A stretch of DNA of 64,000 nucleotides from Umezawaea sp049997955. GTDB lineage: Bacteria; Actinomycetota; Actinomycetes; Mycobacteriales; Pseudonocardiaceae. Positions 1 to 8,580 of this stretch are shown piece after piece. The position numbers were made by a program, and so were the translations under genes. The stretch is from assembly GCA_049997955.1 (NCBI GenBank), contig JAEBDY010000027.1, positions 1-64,000 of the forward strand. The letters run 5' to 3'. The notes beneath the pieces are model-generated. The model was not told the origin of the DNA and did not search any database. It saw only the letters and a list, made by a program, of their open reading frames with translations. How positions within the stretch are numbered: the stretch's first letter is position 1; every line of letters starts with the position of its first letter.

Positions 1-113
1 TCAGTCTGCTCAAGCAGCACCGGGCGGTGGCCACTCGCTACGACAAACTTGCCGTCCGCTACCAGGCCACAGTGCAGATCGCAGCCATCAACATCTGGCT
101 ACGCCACATCTAA
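1..113 (+). mobile_element. 3' end of IS5-family transposase (partial)
   Basis: The reading frame from base 3 to the TAA at 111-113 encodes 36 residues ending in an arrangement typical of IS5-type DDE transposase C-termini (RYDKLAVRYQATVQIAAIN). The start and catalytic core lie left of the window, so I cannot say whether the element is intact. No terminal inverted repeat was identified between the stop and the next gene, whose stop codon lies only 9 bp away. Insertion next to the 3' end of the catabolic operon is plausible. Confidence 0.75.
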
Positions 114-121
114 AACACGAC

Positions 122-1207
122 CTAGCCCAGGGGCGGCGGGGGCAGGCGGTAGGTCGCGGGGGTGCGGGACAGGCGGATGGGGTTGGCCACCAGAGGTAGG
201 CCGTCGACGTCCACGACGGGCTCCAGGCCCAGGTCGGTGGCCAGGTCGAACGCGCCCGCCAGGTCGTTCACCGGGCCGCAGGGGACACCCAGCGGTGTCA
301 GCGCGTCGAACCAGTGCCGGGCGGTGCGCGTGCGCAGGCGTGGAGCCAGTGCCGCCATCAGCTCGTCCACGTGGGCGACTCGGGCGGTGTTGGTGGCGAA
401 CCGCGGGTCCGCCGCCAGGTCCGGCACGTCCAGCAGCGAGCAGAGCCGGGTGAACTGCCGGTCGTTGCCCACGGCCAGCACCATGGGCCGGTCCGCGGTC
501 TCCACCAGCTCGTACGGCGCGATCGACGGGTGCCGGTTGCCCATGATCCCCGGCACGACGCCCGCCGCCGCGTACCCGGTGCTCTGGTTCACCATCGACG
601 ACAGCAGCACGGACAGCAGGTCCACCTCCACGAGCTGGCCCTCGCCGGTGGCGTCGCGGTGCCGCAGCGCGGCCAGGATCCCGATCGCCGCGTGCGTGCC
701 GGTCAGCACGTCCACCAGCGCCACCCCGGTCTTCACCGGCTCGCCGGGGCGGGCGCCGGTCACGCTCATCAGCCCGCCGACGGCCTGCACCAGCAGGTCG
801 TACCCCGGCAGGTCTCGGCCCCGGCCCGCGCCGAACCCGGTGACCGAGCAGTACACCAGGCCGGGGTGGGCGGTCCGCAGGTCCTCGTAGGACAGCCCGA
901 ACCGCGCCATCGTGCCCGGCCGGAAGTTCTCCACCACGACGTCCGCGCCGAGCACGACCTCCCGTGCCGCCGCCAAGCCCTCCGCGGTGGCCAGGTCCAG
1001 GGTCGTGGAGGTCTTGTTCCGGTTCACCGAGAGGAAGTACGTGGCCTCGCCGCGGGCGTGCGGCGGACCCCAGGCGCGGGTCTCGTCGCCGCGCGGGTGC
1101 TCGATCTTGACCACCTCGGCGCCGAGGTCGGCGAGCACCATCGTGGCGTAGGGCGCGGCCAGCACGCGGCCGAAGTCCGCGATCACCAGCCCGCCGAGCG
1201 CGCTCAC
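122..1207 (-). CDS. Class III CoA-transferase (CaiB/BaiF family)
   Basis: This 361-residue protein is a family III CoA-transferase, which moves CoA between carboxylic acids through an aspartyl-CoA mixed anhydride. The family N-terminus is seen (VIADFGRVLAAPYATMVLADL, then EVVKIEHPRGDETR). The Asp in the VALVDVLTGTHAA segment fits the catalytic aspartate. It starts with GTG and overlaps the stop of the upstream dehydrogenase by 4 bp, so the two are translationally coupled. It is the last gene of the four-gene minus-strand operon. The substrate is not readable from sequence. Given the neighbours, activation of a dicarboxylate such as glutarate is one possibility, but this is inference. It could equally be annotated as a formyl-CoA or alpha-methylacyl-CoA racemase relative. 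Confidence 0.85.
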   Translation of the reverse strand: MSALGGLVIADFGRVLAAPYATMVLADLGAEVVKIEHPRGDETRAWGPPHARGEATYFLSVNRNKTSTTLDLATAEGLAAAREVVLGADVVVENFRPGTMARFGLSYEDLRTAHPGLVYCSVTGFGAGRGRDLPGYDLLVQAVGGLMSVTGARPGEPVKTGVALVDVLTGTHAAIGILAALRHRDATGEGQLVEVDLLSVLLSSMVNQSTGYAAAGVVPGIMGNRHPSIAPYELVETADRPMVLAVGNDRQFTRLCSLLDVPDLAADPRFATNTARVAHVDELMAALAPRLRTRTARHWFDALTPLGVPCGPVNDLAGAFDLATDLGLEPVVDVDGLPLVANPIRLSRTPATYRLPPPPLG

Positions 1208-2328
1208 GTCACCTGCCCCTTCAACCGCATCGCGGCCAGCACCCGGTCCTGCGCCAACGCGCGGGCGGCGTCGTGCGTGGTCACGCCGAGCCTGTCGGCC
1301 TCGTGCACCACCAGCGCCGCGTTGGCCCGCAGCTTCGACGACACGGCGGTCATCACGGTCTTCGGCACCACGGGGAACGGCGAGTAGCGCGCGTCCATCC
1401 CGAACGCCGCGGCGATGACCCCGCCCGCGTTGGCGATGAAGTCCGGCACGACCGTGATGCCCCGCGCCGCCAGCACCTCCTGCGCCGCGGCGGTGGTCGG
1501 CAGGTTAGCGCCCTCCACCACCATCCCGGCGTTGATCCGCCCGGCCCAGTCCTTGTCGATCACGTCCTGCGTCGCGGCGGGCACCAGCACGTCGCACGGC
1601 GCCAGCAGTTCCCTGCCCAGCGGCAGCACCCGCCCGTACTCGCCGACCGCCGCGTCGCCGAACGCCTCCCGCAGCGCCAGCAGCCGCGGCACGTCCAGCC
1701 CGTCCGGGTCGTGCAGGGCGCCGTGCACCGACGACACCGCCACCACGACGGCCCCCAGCTCGACGAACCGCTTCGCCGCCGCCGCGCCGACCGCGCCGAA
1801 CCCCTGGATCGCGATCCGCTTGCCGCCCAACGACTCCGACAGCTCGTCGGCCACCTCCGCCACGCCGAACCCGGTCACGCCCAGCTCGTCGTAGGGCAGG
1901 CCGCCCAGCGCCGCGGGCGCGCCCATCATCGCGCCGCGGTCGCCCAGCTCGTCCTGCACGATCGCCGCGTCCCGCTCGTCCAGCCCGACGTCCAGGCCCA
2001 GCACGTACTCGCCGGGCACCTCGTTCGACAGGGCGCGCGCGAACGCCCGCAGCGCCTTCTCCTTGTCCGGGGACGCGGGGTCGAACTTGATGCCCGCCTT
2101 GGCGCCGCCGAAGAACAGGTCGACCGCGGCCCACTTCCACGTCATCACCCGCGCCAGCCGGGCGATCTCGCCGGTCGTCACGTCCGGCCCCATCCGGGTG
2201 CCGCCCTTGCCCATGCCGCGGGCCGTGTTGTCGATGACCAGCACGCCCTTCATCCCGGAACGGCGGTCGGACACCGTGACGACCTTCTCCGGTCCCCACT
2301 CGTCCATGAGCTGCAGCACGTCGGTCAT
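1204..2328 (-). CDS. Glu/Leu/Phe/Val-type amino acid dehydrogenase
   Basis: This 374-residue protein is a member of the NAD(P)-dependent amino acid dehydrogenase family (oxidative deamination or reductive amination of an L-amino acid). The N-terminal dimerisation and catalytic domain carries FFGGAKAGIKFDP, equivalent to the GGAKGGI motif with the catalytic Lys. The C-terminal Rossmann domain carries IQGFGAVGAAAAKRF. The open frame runs much further upstream, but that extension is arginine-rich shadow sequence. The ATG at 2328, giving MTDVLQLMDEWG, matches the family start and lies 8 bp after the FAD oxidoreductase stop. Substrate could be glutamate or a branched-chain amino acid; family membership is clear, specificity is not. 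Confidence 0.85.
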   Translation of the reverse strand: MTDVLQLMDEWGPEKVVTVSDRRSGMKGVLVIDNTARGMGKGGTRMGPDVTTGEIARLARVMTWKWAAVDLFFGGAKAGIKFDPASPDKEKALRAFARALSNEVPGEYVLGLDVGLDERDAAIVQDELGDRGAMMGAPAALGGLPYDELGVTGFGVAEVADELSESLGGKRIAIQGFGAVGAAAAKRFVELGAVVVAVSSVHGALHDPDGLDVPRLLALREAFGDAAVGEYGRVLPLGRELLAPCDVLVPAATQDVIDKDWAGRINAGMVVEGANLPTTAAAQEVLAARGITVVPDFIANAGGVIAAAFGMDARYSPFPVVPKTVMTAVSSKLRANAALVVHEADRLGVTTHDAARALAQDRVLAAMRLKGQVT

Positions 2329-2336
2329 CGGGTCCC

Positions 2337-3479
2337 TCAGACGGTGTTGAGTTCTGGCCGGTGGGCGTTCGAGGCGAACCTGTCCGCGTCCAAGGTAGAC
2401 ACGTCGACGTCGGGCTCGCGGCCGAGGTACAGGTCGCGCACCACCTCGCCCACCGCGGGCCCCTGGAGGAAGCCGTGCCCGGAGAACCCCGTGGCGTAGA
2501 GGAACCGGCCGGGAGCCTCGCCGATCAGCGCGTTGTGGTCGGGTGTGACCTCGTACAGCCCGGCCCAGCCGCTCGCGACGCCGACGTCGAGCAGGCTCGG
2601 CGCGCGCACGCCGATCGCCTCGGCCAGCCGCGGCAACCACTCGTCGGACCGGTCCAGGTGGAAGCCGGGTTCCTGTTCCGGGTCCGACATCCCCATCAGC
2701 AGGCCCCGGCCCTCGCGGTGGAAGTAGAACGACGACGCGAAGTCGATGGTGAACGGCACGACGGGCGCCAGGTCCGGGATCGGTTCGGTGCACACGATCT
2801 GCCGCCGCAGCGGGGTGACGGGCAGGTCGACGCCGACGAACCCGCCGATCCGCCGCGACCACGCGCCCGCCGCGCACACCACCGCGGACGTCCGGATCAC
2901 ACCCCGGTTCGTGACGACGGCGCTGATCCCGTCGGCATTCGTCTCGATGTCCAGCACCTCGGTGCGCGTGCGCAGCACGGCCCCGAGCCGTCGCGCGGCG
3001 GTCGCGTAGCCCAGCACCACCGACTCGGGCGTGCAGTGGCCGTCGTCGGGGGAGTAGGTCGCAGCCAGCAGGCCGTCGGTGGAGACCAGGGGCGACATCG
3101 CCTTCGCCTCGGCCACGTCCAGCATCCGGCTCGGCACGCCGAGATCGTTCTGCAGCACCACGTTCCGCTCGAACGCCGCCACGTCGGCCCGGTCCGACAG
3201 CAGGAACAGGTAGCCGGTCCGGTGCAGGTCGATCTCCTGCCCCGGCCGTTCCGCGAACCGCGCGAACGCCTCCAGGCTCCGCGCGCCGAGCCGGATGTTG
3301 ACCTCGTCGGAGAACTGCGCCCGCACCCCGCCCGCGGCCTTGCCGGTGGAGCCCGCCCCGAGCTCGTCGCGCTCCACCAGCACGACGTTCCGCACGCCCG
3401 CCTCGGCGAGGTGGAAGGCGATGCTCACGCCCATCACCCCGCCGCCGATGACGACGACGTCAGCCGAGCCGGAACTCAA
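2337..3479 (-). CDS. FAD-dependent amine/amino-acid oxidase (DAO family)
   Basis: This 380-residue flavoprotein belongs to the DadA/sarcosine oxidase/glycine oxidase superfamily. The N-terminal dinucleotide-binding motif is VVVIGGGVMGVSIAFHLAEA, followed by the ERDELGAGSTGKAAGG segment typical of the family. The C-terminal FAD contact region is visible (TPDHNALIGEAPGRFLYATG, then GHGFLQGPAVGE). Its start overlaps the end of the aldehyde dehydrogenase gene by 20 bp, so the two are probably co-translated. An oxidase yielding an imine or semialdehyde next to an aldehyde dehydrogenase suggests stepwise oxidation of a cyclic or side-chain amine; pipecolate or a related lysine catabolite is an inferred candidate. 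Sarcosine or proline-like substrates cannot be excluded. Confidence 0.85.
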   Translation of the reverse strand: MSSGSADVVVIGGGVMGVSIAFHLAEAGVRNVVLVERDELGAGSTGKAAGGVRAQFSDEVNIRLGARSLEAFARFAERPGQEIDLHRTGYLFLLSDRADVAAFERNVVLQNDLGVPSRMLDVAEAKAMSPLVSTDGLLAATYSPDDGHCTPESVVLGYATAARRLGAVLRTRTEVLDIETNADGISAVVTNRGVIRTSAVVCAAGAWSRRIGGFVGVDLPVTPLRRQIVCTEPIPDLAPVVPFTIDFASSFYFHREGRGLLMGMSDPEQEPGFHLDRSDEWLPRLAEAIGVRAPSLLDVGVASGWAGLYEVTPDHNALIGEAPGRFLYATGFSGHGFLQGPAVGEVVRDLYLGREPDVDVSTLDADRFASNAHRPELNTV

Positions 3480-4971
3480 GGTCCGCCTCGATCGCGACGG
3501 TGTCCATCTGCGCCTTCTGCAACGAGCCGGAGTAGTCCCAGTTCATCGACTGCCAGCGGGTGAACTGGTCGAGCACCCACATCCCGGACTGCCGGGAACC
3601 GTTGCCGGACTTGCCGTTCCCGCCGAACGGCAGGTGCGCCTCGGCCCCCGACGTCGAGTTGTTCACGCTCACCATGCCCGCGCCGATGCCCGCGCGGAAC
3701 CGGAACGCCTTGTTCGGGTCGGTCGTGTAGATCGCGCAGGACAGCCCGTAGCCGGGCAGGTTCCCCAGTTCGATCGCCTCGTCCAGGTCGCGGTACGTGG
3801 TCACGCCCACGATCGGCCCGAACGTCTCCTCCAGGAACAGCTCGTCGTCCGGCCGCACCCCGTCGACGATCGTCGGGTGGTAGTACAGGCCCGTCTCGAA
3901 GTCGCCGACGAAACCCTTGCGGGGGTTGTCCTTCGTGATGTGCCCGATGCCGCTCGACCCGTGCACGGTGTGGTGCTCGCGGATAGCGGCGAGCGCCCGT
4001 TCGAAGCCCACCGCGAACTTCCGGTCCAGCAGCGGTCCGAAGAGGACGTCCTCCGTCGGGTCGCCCACCACCGCGTTCTCCGTCGCGACCACCAGGCGCC
4101 GCAGGAACTCCGCGTGCACCGACTCGTGCACGATCGCCGTGCCGAGCGACGTGCACCGCTGGCCCGCCGAGCCGAAGCCGGCGAACAGCGCGCCCTGCAC
4201 GGCCAGGTCGAGGTCGGCGTCCTCGGTGACGACCATCGGGTTCTTGCCGCCCAGTTCGAGGCACGGCGTCTGGAGGTGGCGCCCGCACAGCTCGCCGATC
4301 CTCACGCCGACCTCGGTGGACCCGGTGAACCCGACCTTGTCCACCAGCCGCTCCCGGAGCGCCTGCTCCAGGCCCTCGAACGTCTGCTGCCCGTCGGAGA
4401 ACACGGTGGTGAACACGCCCTCGGGCAGCCCGGCGCTGGTGAACAGGTCGTGGAACGCCCGCGCCGACGCGGCGGAGTACTCGGCGGGCTTCCAGACGAC
4501 GGTGTTCCCGCACAGCAGCGCGGGCACGATGTACCAGGACGGCACCGCCACCGGGAAGTTGCCCGCGGTGATGATCGCCGCCACCCCGACCGGGTTGCGG
4601 AACGTGAACAGCTGCTTGTCCGCCATCTCCGACGGCACCGTCTGCCCGTAGAGCCTGCGCCCTTCGCCGAGGAAGAACTCGCAGGTGTCGATGATCTCCT
4701 GGACCTCGCCCCGCGCCTCCGCGAGCGGCTTCCCGATCTCGCGCGTCACCAGCCGGGCCAACGCCTCCGCGTTCGCGGACACCAGCCTGCCGATGTTGCC
4801 GACCACCTGCCCACGAACCGGAGCGGGCACCGCGGCCCACGCCTTCTGCGCCAGTTTCGCCGCCCGCGCGGCCGAAACCAGAGCAGACCCCGGCAACAGC
4901 TCGACCTCCGCGACCACGTCCTCAACGTCGAGCGGACTGGTGGAGGCGTAGGTGTAGGCGTGTCCAGACAT
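3460..4971 (-). CDS. Aldehyde dehydrogenase (P6C/aminoadipate-semialdehyde DH-like)
   Basis: This 503-residue NAD(P)-dependent aldehyde dehydrogenase has the general-base Glu in CLELGGKNPMVV and the catalytic Cys in GSAGQRCTS. The cofactor region VGFTGSTEVGVRI is also present. The C-terminal NNSTSGAEAHLPFGGNGKSG resembles the SGAE..FGG region of alpha-aminoadipate semialdehyde (piperideine-6-carboxylate) dehydrogenases; this assignment is inferred. The frame is open further upstream to 5118, but that stretch runs through the dispersed hairpin repeat. The ATG at 4971 (MSGHAYTYASTS) is the better start and gives normal family length. It is first of the minus-strand operon with FAD oxidase, amino acid dehydrogenase and CoA-transferase. 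Confidence 0.88.
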   Translation of the reverse strand: MSGHAYTYASTSPLDVEDVVAEVELLPGSALVSAARAAKLAQKAWAAVPAPVRGQVVGNIGRLVSANAEALARLVTREIGKPLAEARGEVQEIIDTCEFFLGEGRRLYGQTVPSEMADKQLFTFRNPVGVAAIITAGNFPVAVPSWYIVPALLCGNTVVWKPAEYSAASARAFHDLFTSAGLPEGVFTTVFSDGQQTFEGLEQALRERLVDKVGFTGSTEVGVRIGELCGRHLQTPCLELGGKNPMVVTEDADLDLAVQGALFAGFGSAGQRCTSLGTAIVHESVHAEFLRRLVVATENAVVGDPTEDVLFGPLLDRKFAVGFERALAAIREHHTVHGSSGIGHITKDNPRKGFVGDFETGLYYHPTIVDGVRPDDELFLEETFGPIVGVTTYRDLDEAIELGNLPGYGLSCAIYTTDPNKAFRFRAGIGAGMVSVNNSTSGAEAHLPFGGNGKSGNGSRQSGMWVLDQFTRWQSMNWDYSGSLQKAQMDTVAIEADLEFRLG

Positions 4972-5049
4972 GAGCCCAGCGTGCTGCCCAGCAGCAACGT
5001 TGCCAACCCCCCGCAGGATGGAATCACCGAGAGGCGAGCCCACACCTTC

Positions 5050-5135
5050 CCTGCCCCCGATCCCCAGCGCGTTCGTGCTTGGTCCTCGTTTGTCAAGGAA
5101 TCTTTCCCGCCTTGACAATCAGGGTCAAGCATCGA
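5050..5135 (+). repeat. Dispersed hairpin repeat, copy 1 (arms diverged)
   Basis: A conserved 5' block at 5051-5072 (CTGCCCCCGATCCCCAGCGC) precedes a hairpin. Its inner stem is TTGTCAAGG (5090-5098) with CCTTGACAA (5110-5118) around an AATCTTTCCCG loop. Outer arms TGCTTGG/CCT (5076-5086) and AGGGTCAAGCA (5121-5131) still pair partly. This copy is decayed compared with copies at 21422 and 33295. It lies about 80 bp upstream of the aldehyde dehydrogenase start and downstream of the DinB gene. Confidence 0.9.
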
Positions 5136-5168
5136 ATCAATCAAAGTCCGGGGGAGTCCTCCACCGAA

Positions 5169-5675
5169 CTACTCCCCCTTGCTCCCATCGGCCAGCTCCC
5201 GCAGAAAGTCCAAGTGCCCCACGTGCCGAGCGGTCTCCTGGATCACGTGCACCATCACCCACCGGATCGTCTTGTCGTCCGGCAACCCGGTCGGCTCATC
5301 CGGCCCCCGCCCCTCCAGCGCGCGCCGGGACAGCTCCCACTCGGCCTGGTACAGGGCGACAACGGACGCGGGCGTCTCCTCCGGGCCGAAGCTCCACGAG
5401 GCGTCGGCGTCGGCACCCCACAGCGGAGGCAGGTCCACACCCCCGCCCACGATGGACATCCAGTACCGTTCCACCGCCGTCAGGTGCTTGAGCACCCCCA
5501 TCGCGGTGACCACCGGCGACGTCGGGATCGGCGCGGCCGCGGCCGGTTCCCGTGCCAGTCCGGTCACCTTCGAGGCGGCGGTCAGCCGCAGGAAGTCCAG
5601 GAACTCCCACTGCAGCCGCATCTCGTCCGCGGCGTACGTCGTCGGCCAGCGCCTTTCCGGCACGTTCGAACTCAT
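5169..5675 (-). CDS. DinB-family protein (DUF664-like)
   Basis: This 168-residue protein has the DinB four-helix-bundle pattern with histidines spaced to bind a metal (VLKHLTAVERYWMS and HVIQETARHVGHLDFLRE). In actinobacteria such proteins are often mycothiol-dependent transferases, but no substrate can be assigned here. A GTG start at 5684 is possible. The ATG at 5675 is preferred because an AGGGTG-like ribosome site sits about 7 bp upstream of it. It follows the TPP-enzyme gene by about 10 bp and is probably co-transcribed with it. The dispersed hairpin repeat lies just downstream. Confidence 0.8.
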   Translation of the reverse strand: MSSNVPERRWPTTYAADEMRLQWEFLDFLRLTAASKVTGLAREPAAAAPIPTSPVVTAMGVLKHLTAVERYWMSIVGGGVDLPPLWGADADASWSFGPEETPASVVALYQAEWELSRRALEGRGPDEPTGLPDDKTIRWVMVHVIQETARHVGHLDFLRELADGSKGE

Positions 5676-5685
5676 GTTCGACACC

Positions 5686-7269
5686 CTAGCGCCGGTACCA
5701 CCGAGGCGAGGTCGTGGGCGGAGGCTTGAGCCGGGCGCGCACGACCAGCACGTTCGGTCCGTCCGCGGCGACGAACTCGGCCAGCCTGGCCCCGAACACC
5801 GGCCCGAACCCGTCCACGGCCACCGCGGGCACGCCGAAGCTCGCCGCCAGCGCCACGAAGTCCGGCGTGTGCAGGTCCACGCCGGTGGTCGGGTGCCCGG
5901 CGACCTCCTGGTCGTACCGCAGCATCCCGTACCCGCCGTCGTCGACGACGACCACGGTCACCGGCAACCGCTCCTGCGCCGCCGTGGCGAGGTCCCCGCA
6001 GGCGAACAGGAATCCGCCGTCCCCGCAGACCGCCACGGCCCGGCCCGCCACCGCCGCGCCGATCGCGGCCGGGAAGCCGAAACCGAGCGTCCCCCACCCG
6101 ATCGGATACGCCAGGCCGCGCGGCCGAGCCACGCGGTGGAACCCGCCGACCCAGTACCCGGCCACGCACATGTCCGCCACCAGCGTCGCGGTCACGCCCT
6201 CCAACGCCGCCAACAGGTACGCGGCCTGCGGCTCGTCGTCCGCCACGGCTCGCCGCACCGCCGCGTTCACCGAGCCGACCAGGTCCACCACCGGCCGTTC
6301 GGGCAACGACTCGACCAGCGCCGCCACCACCCTCCGGGCGTCACCGACGAGCACCAGGTCCGACGGGTAGTTCTTCGACGCGTCGGCGGCGTCCACGTTG
6401 ACGGACAACAACGTCCGGGGCCGCGGCATCGCCCAGTTCTGCGTGGACATCCCGTCGAAGTCCGTCCCGATCGCGATCACCAGGTCCGCGTCGTCCCACA
6501 GCGCCCCGACCTCCGGCACGTGGGCGGGACCGTGCACGGCGTACGGGTGGTCCAGCGGCAGCAGCCCGCGCGCGGCGAACGTGGTCAGCACGGGCGCCGC
6601 GGTCCGCCGCGCCAGGTCCCCGACCGCCGCGCCGGACCGCAGGGCCCCGCCGCCCGCCCAGATCAGCGGTCGCGAGGCGGCCGCGATCAACGCCAGGGCC
6701 GCGGAGAGGTCCGGCACGTCATCGTCCTCAATGGACTCCGGGCTGGCGTCACCGGCCGGAGCCACCAGGAAGTCCGTCGGCACGCCGAGGTAGACCGGAC
6801 CCTGCGCACCCGACAACGCCGTCCCGACGGCCCGGTGGGCGTGCGCGGCGAGGGAATCGGCGTCCGGCACGGTCCACCCGTCCTTGACCACCGGCCGGAA
6901 CATCGCCAGCTGGTCGCGGGTCTCGTGCAGCACCCCGCGGTGCACGCCGGGGATCCTCAGCGCGGACGGGATGTCGGTGGCGATCACCAGCACCGGGGAC
7001 CCGGAGGCCATCGCCTCCCCGACCGCGCCCAGCGTGTTGGCCGCGCCCGGCCCGGTCGTCACGACCGCCACGCCGAGGCGTCCGGTGGCGCGGGCGTACC
7101 CGTCGGCGGCGTAGACGGCGGTCTGCTCGTGCCGGACGCCGATCATCCGGACGCCGGAACCGCGCAGCGCCTCCCACACGGCCAGGTTGTGCACCCCCGG
7201 CAGGCCGAACACCACCTCGACGTCGTGCGAGACGAGCACTTCGAGCAGGCGGCGGGCTCCGGTGACCAT
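5686..7269 (-). CDS. Thiamine-diphosphate-dependent enzyme (acetolactate synthase-like)
   Basis: This 527-residue enzyme has the three-domain TPP fold. The N-terminal PYR domain carries the activating Glu (GVRHEQTAVYAADGYARATG). The C-terminal PP domain carries the Mg/TPP motif GDGGFLFACGDLATAAQE. It is somewhat shorter than typical acetolactate synthase catalytic subunits, and no regulatory ilvN-like gene is adjacent, so a decarboxylase or carboligase other than IlvB is likely. The LHETRDQ segment recalls 5-guanidino-2-oxopentanoate decarboxylase-like proteins, but that is only a hint. The long frame extends to 7887 through non-coding sequence. ATG 7269 (MVTGARRLLEVLVSHDVEVVF) matches the family start. 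Confidence 0.82.
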   Translation of the reverse strand: MVTGARRLLEVLVSHDVEVVFGLPGVHNLAVWEALRGSGVRMIGVRHEQTAVYAADGYARATGRLGVAVVTTGPGAANTLGAVGEAMASGSPVLVIATDIPSALRIPGVHRGVLHETRDQLAMFRPVVKDGWTVPDADSLAAHAHRAVGTALSGAQGPVYLGVPTDFLVAPAGDASPESIEDDDVPDLSAALALIAAASRPLIWAGGGALRSGAAVGDLARRTAAPVLTTFAARGLLPLDHPYAVHGPAHVPEVGALWDDADLVIAIGTDFDGMSTQNWAMPRPRTLLSVNVDAADASKNYPSDLVLVGDARRVVAALVESLPERPVVDLVGSVNAAVRRAVADDEPQAAYLLAALEGVTATLVADMCVAGYWVGGFHRVARPRGLAYPIGWGTLGFGFPAAIGAAVAGRAVAVCGDGGFLFACGDLATAAQERLPVTVVVVDDGGYGMLRYDQEVAGHPTTGVDLHTPDFVALAASFGVPAVAVDGFGPVFGARLAEFVAADGPNVLVVRARLKPPPTTSPRWYRR

Positions 7270-7439
7270 GGACCCGACGGTAAGCAGCGCCGCCCGGCAG
7301 GGCAATGCGGGTGTCCGGGCCTCGACGATCCCGTGGCGGACCGGCCACCTCGCGGCCGCCGGGCGCTCGACCGGGCCATCGCTCGCCGGGCTTCCGGGAA
7401 ATCGGGTGCCGTCGTTGGTATGGTGGGAGTCGGCGTGCG

Positions 7440-7516
7440 TGAGCAGACGTGAGGCTGGAGCCACTCCCCGGCAACCGGGTGGCAGATCCGCCGCGGGGTA
7501 GAGGTACCCCTGCTCA
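7440..7516 (+). ncRNA. Candidate SAM-I/IV-type riboswitch
   Basis: A closed fold is visible on the plus strand. Outer stem TGAGCAG (7440-7446) pairs with CTGCTCA (7510-7516). Inside are GGCTGGAGCC, the hairpin CCAC..CCCGGCAACCGGGTGG (7461-7482) with the S-box-like CCGGCAACC, then CCGC and the hairpin GGGGTA/TACCCC (7495-7510). The order GGCAACC, CCGCGG, GGGGT.CCCC, P1 resembles SAM-IV/SAM-I-IV aptamers. A candidate -10 TATGGT lies at 7419-7424. The downstream segment ACGCACG could pair with CGTGCGT (7434-7440) as an alternative to P1. Assignment rests on motif memory and has not been tested with a covariance model. Confidence 0.5.
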
Positions 7517-7597
7517 TCGAGTACCACCTGACCACCAGCCGACGCACGTGCGCGCGTCCTACTTCGCCGAGCCGGGCGGTGCGAGCGGGAGCCCACC

Positions 7598-8572
7598 GTG
7601 TCACGCACATCCCTCACCGACCAGCTGGTCGACCTCCGCCGGGTGTACACCGGCGAGAACCTGTCGCAGGCCGTGCCCGCCGTGAAGGCCGCGCTGTCCG
7701 CCTTCACCGCCGACGACCGCGACCGCGTCGTGGACGCCCTGCGCGGCCGGGCCGGGCTGCCGGAGCGCCTGCGCCTGGAACTGCTGCCCTCCGCCCTGTC
7801 CACGGCCCAGCGGGAGCTGGAGTCCGCGCTGCTGCGCGTGGCCTCCGACGCCGCCGCCCACCTCCAGTTGCGCCCGCCCGCGAGCATGCTGCGCCCGGCG
7901 CACGCGTTCCGCGCGGTGGAGCCGTTCGCCGTGCCGCGCGTGCACCTGGCCGACCACGCGCTCGGCCCGCTGCTCTACGAACTCCTGCCGCGCCTGGAGG
8001 AGACGTGGGTCGCGGGACTGGCGGGCCTGCGGGTCCGCAGGCACCCGCGCGCGGTCGAGCTGCACGTGCTGGACGACCCGGACGCGCGGATCGTGCTCGC
8101 GGGCGTCGACGCGGCCGCCTGGGACGTGGCCATGGCGTACGTGCGCCGGCTCCTGTCCGACCGCGGCCTCGCCTCCACGTTCGCCGATGGCGACCTGACC
8201 GAGCCCGAACGGGCGCACCTGGCCGAGCACGGCCGCACACCCGGTCCGGCGGTGCTCGGCAGCGCCCTGCTGCGCCGCGTGCACCTGTTCGCCAGGACGC
8301 CGTGGCTGCGGTCGTGGTCGCAGGGCGACCAGTGGTGGCTGGAGTGGCCGGGCGGCCTCGGCCTGGTGCGGGTGGCCGACCGGCTGTCCGACGGGGTGTT
8401 CGGCCTGCCGGGAGCCGTCGAGGCGCCCAGCTCGGCGGGCGGGATGGGGCTCGCCGTCGGTCCGGACCTGCTGTTCCTGCGCGAGGTGGACGGTCCCGAC
8501 GCGGCGAACGAGGAGGCGCTGGCCGCCTTCGAGTGGCCGGACGGCGTGACGGGCTGGGCCGCGATCATGTAG
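7598..8572 (+). CDS. Protein of unknown function (324 aa)
   Basis: I do not recognise a family. The protein is 324 residues, soluble, Leu/Ala/Arg-rich, with no signal peptide or membrane segment. The first 110 residues look helical (DQLVDLRRVYTGENLSQAV). The middle part looks alpha/beta (HPRAVELHVLDDPDARIVLAGV). A Trp-rich patch follows (TPWLRSWSQGDQWWLEWPGG) and the C-terminus ends WPDGVTGWAAIM. The GTG start at 7598 has GGGAG at 7587-7591. It is the first gene after the SAM-type riboswitch candidate, so a link to methionine or SAM metabolism is possible. It is followed by a strong terminator at 8581-8615, so it is probably a one-gene unit. Confidence 0.75.
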   Translation: MSRTSLTDQLVDLRRVYTGENLSQAVPAVKAALSAFTADDRDRVVDALRGRAGLPERLRLELLPSALSTAQRELESALLRVASDAAAHLQLRPPASMLRPAHAFRAVEPFAVPRVHLADHALGPLLYELLPRLEETWVAGLAGLRVRRHPRAVELHVLDDPDARIVLAGVDAAAWDVAMAYVRRLLSDRGLASTFADGDLTEPERAHLAEHGRTPGPAVLGSALLRRVHLFARTPWLRSWSQGDQWWLEWPGGLGLVRVADRLSDGVFGLPGAVEAPSSAGGMGLAVGPDLLFLREVDGPDAANEEALAAFEWPDGVTGWAAIM

Positions 8573-8580
8573 CCGACCCG

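Noticed and set aside
1204..2877. Apparent 557-residue protein ending in the amino acid dehydrogenase
   Set aside because: The first 180 residues are Arg/Pro-rich shadow of the FAD oxidase gene on the same strand in another frame. The dehydrogenase starts at 2328.
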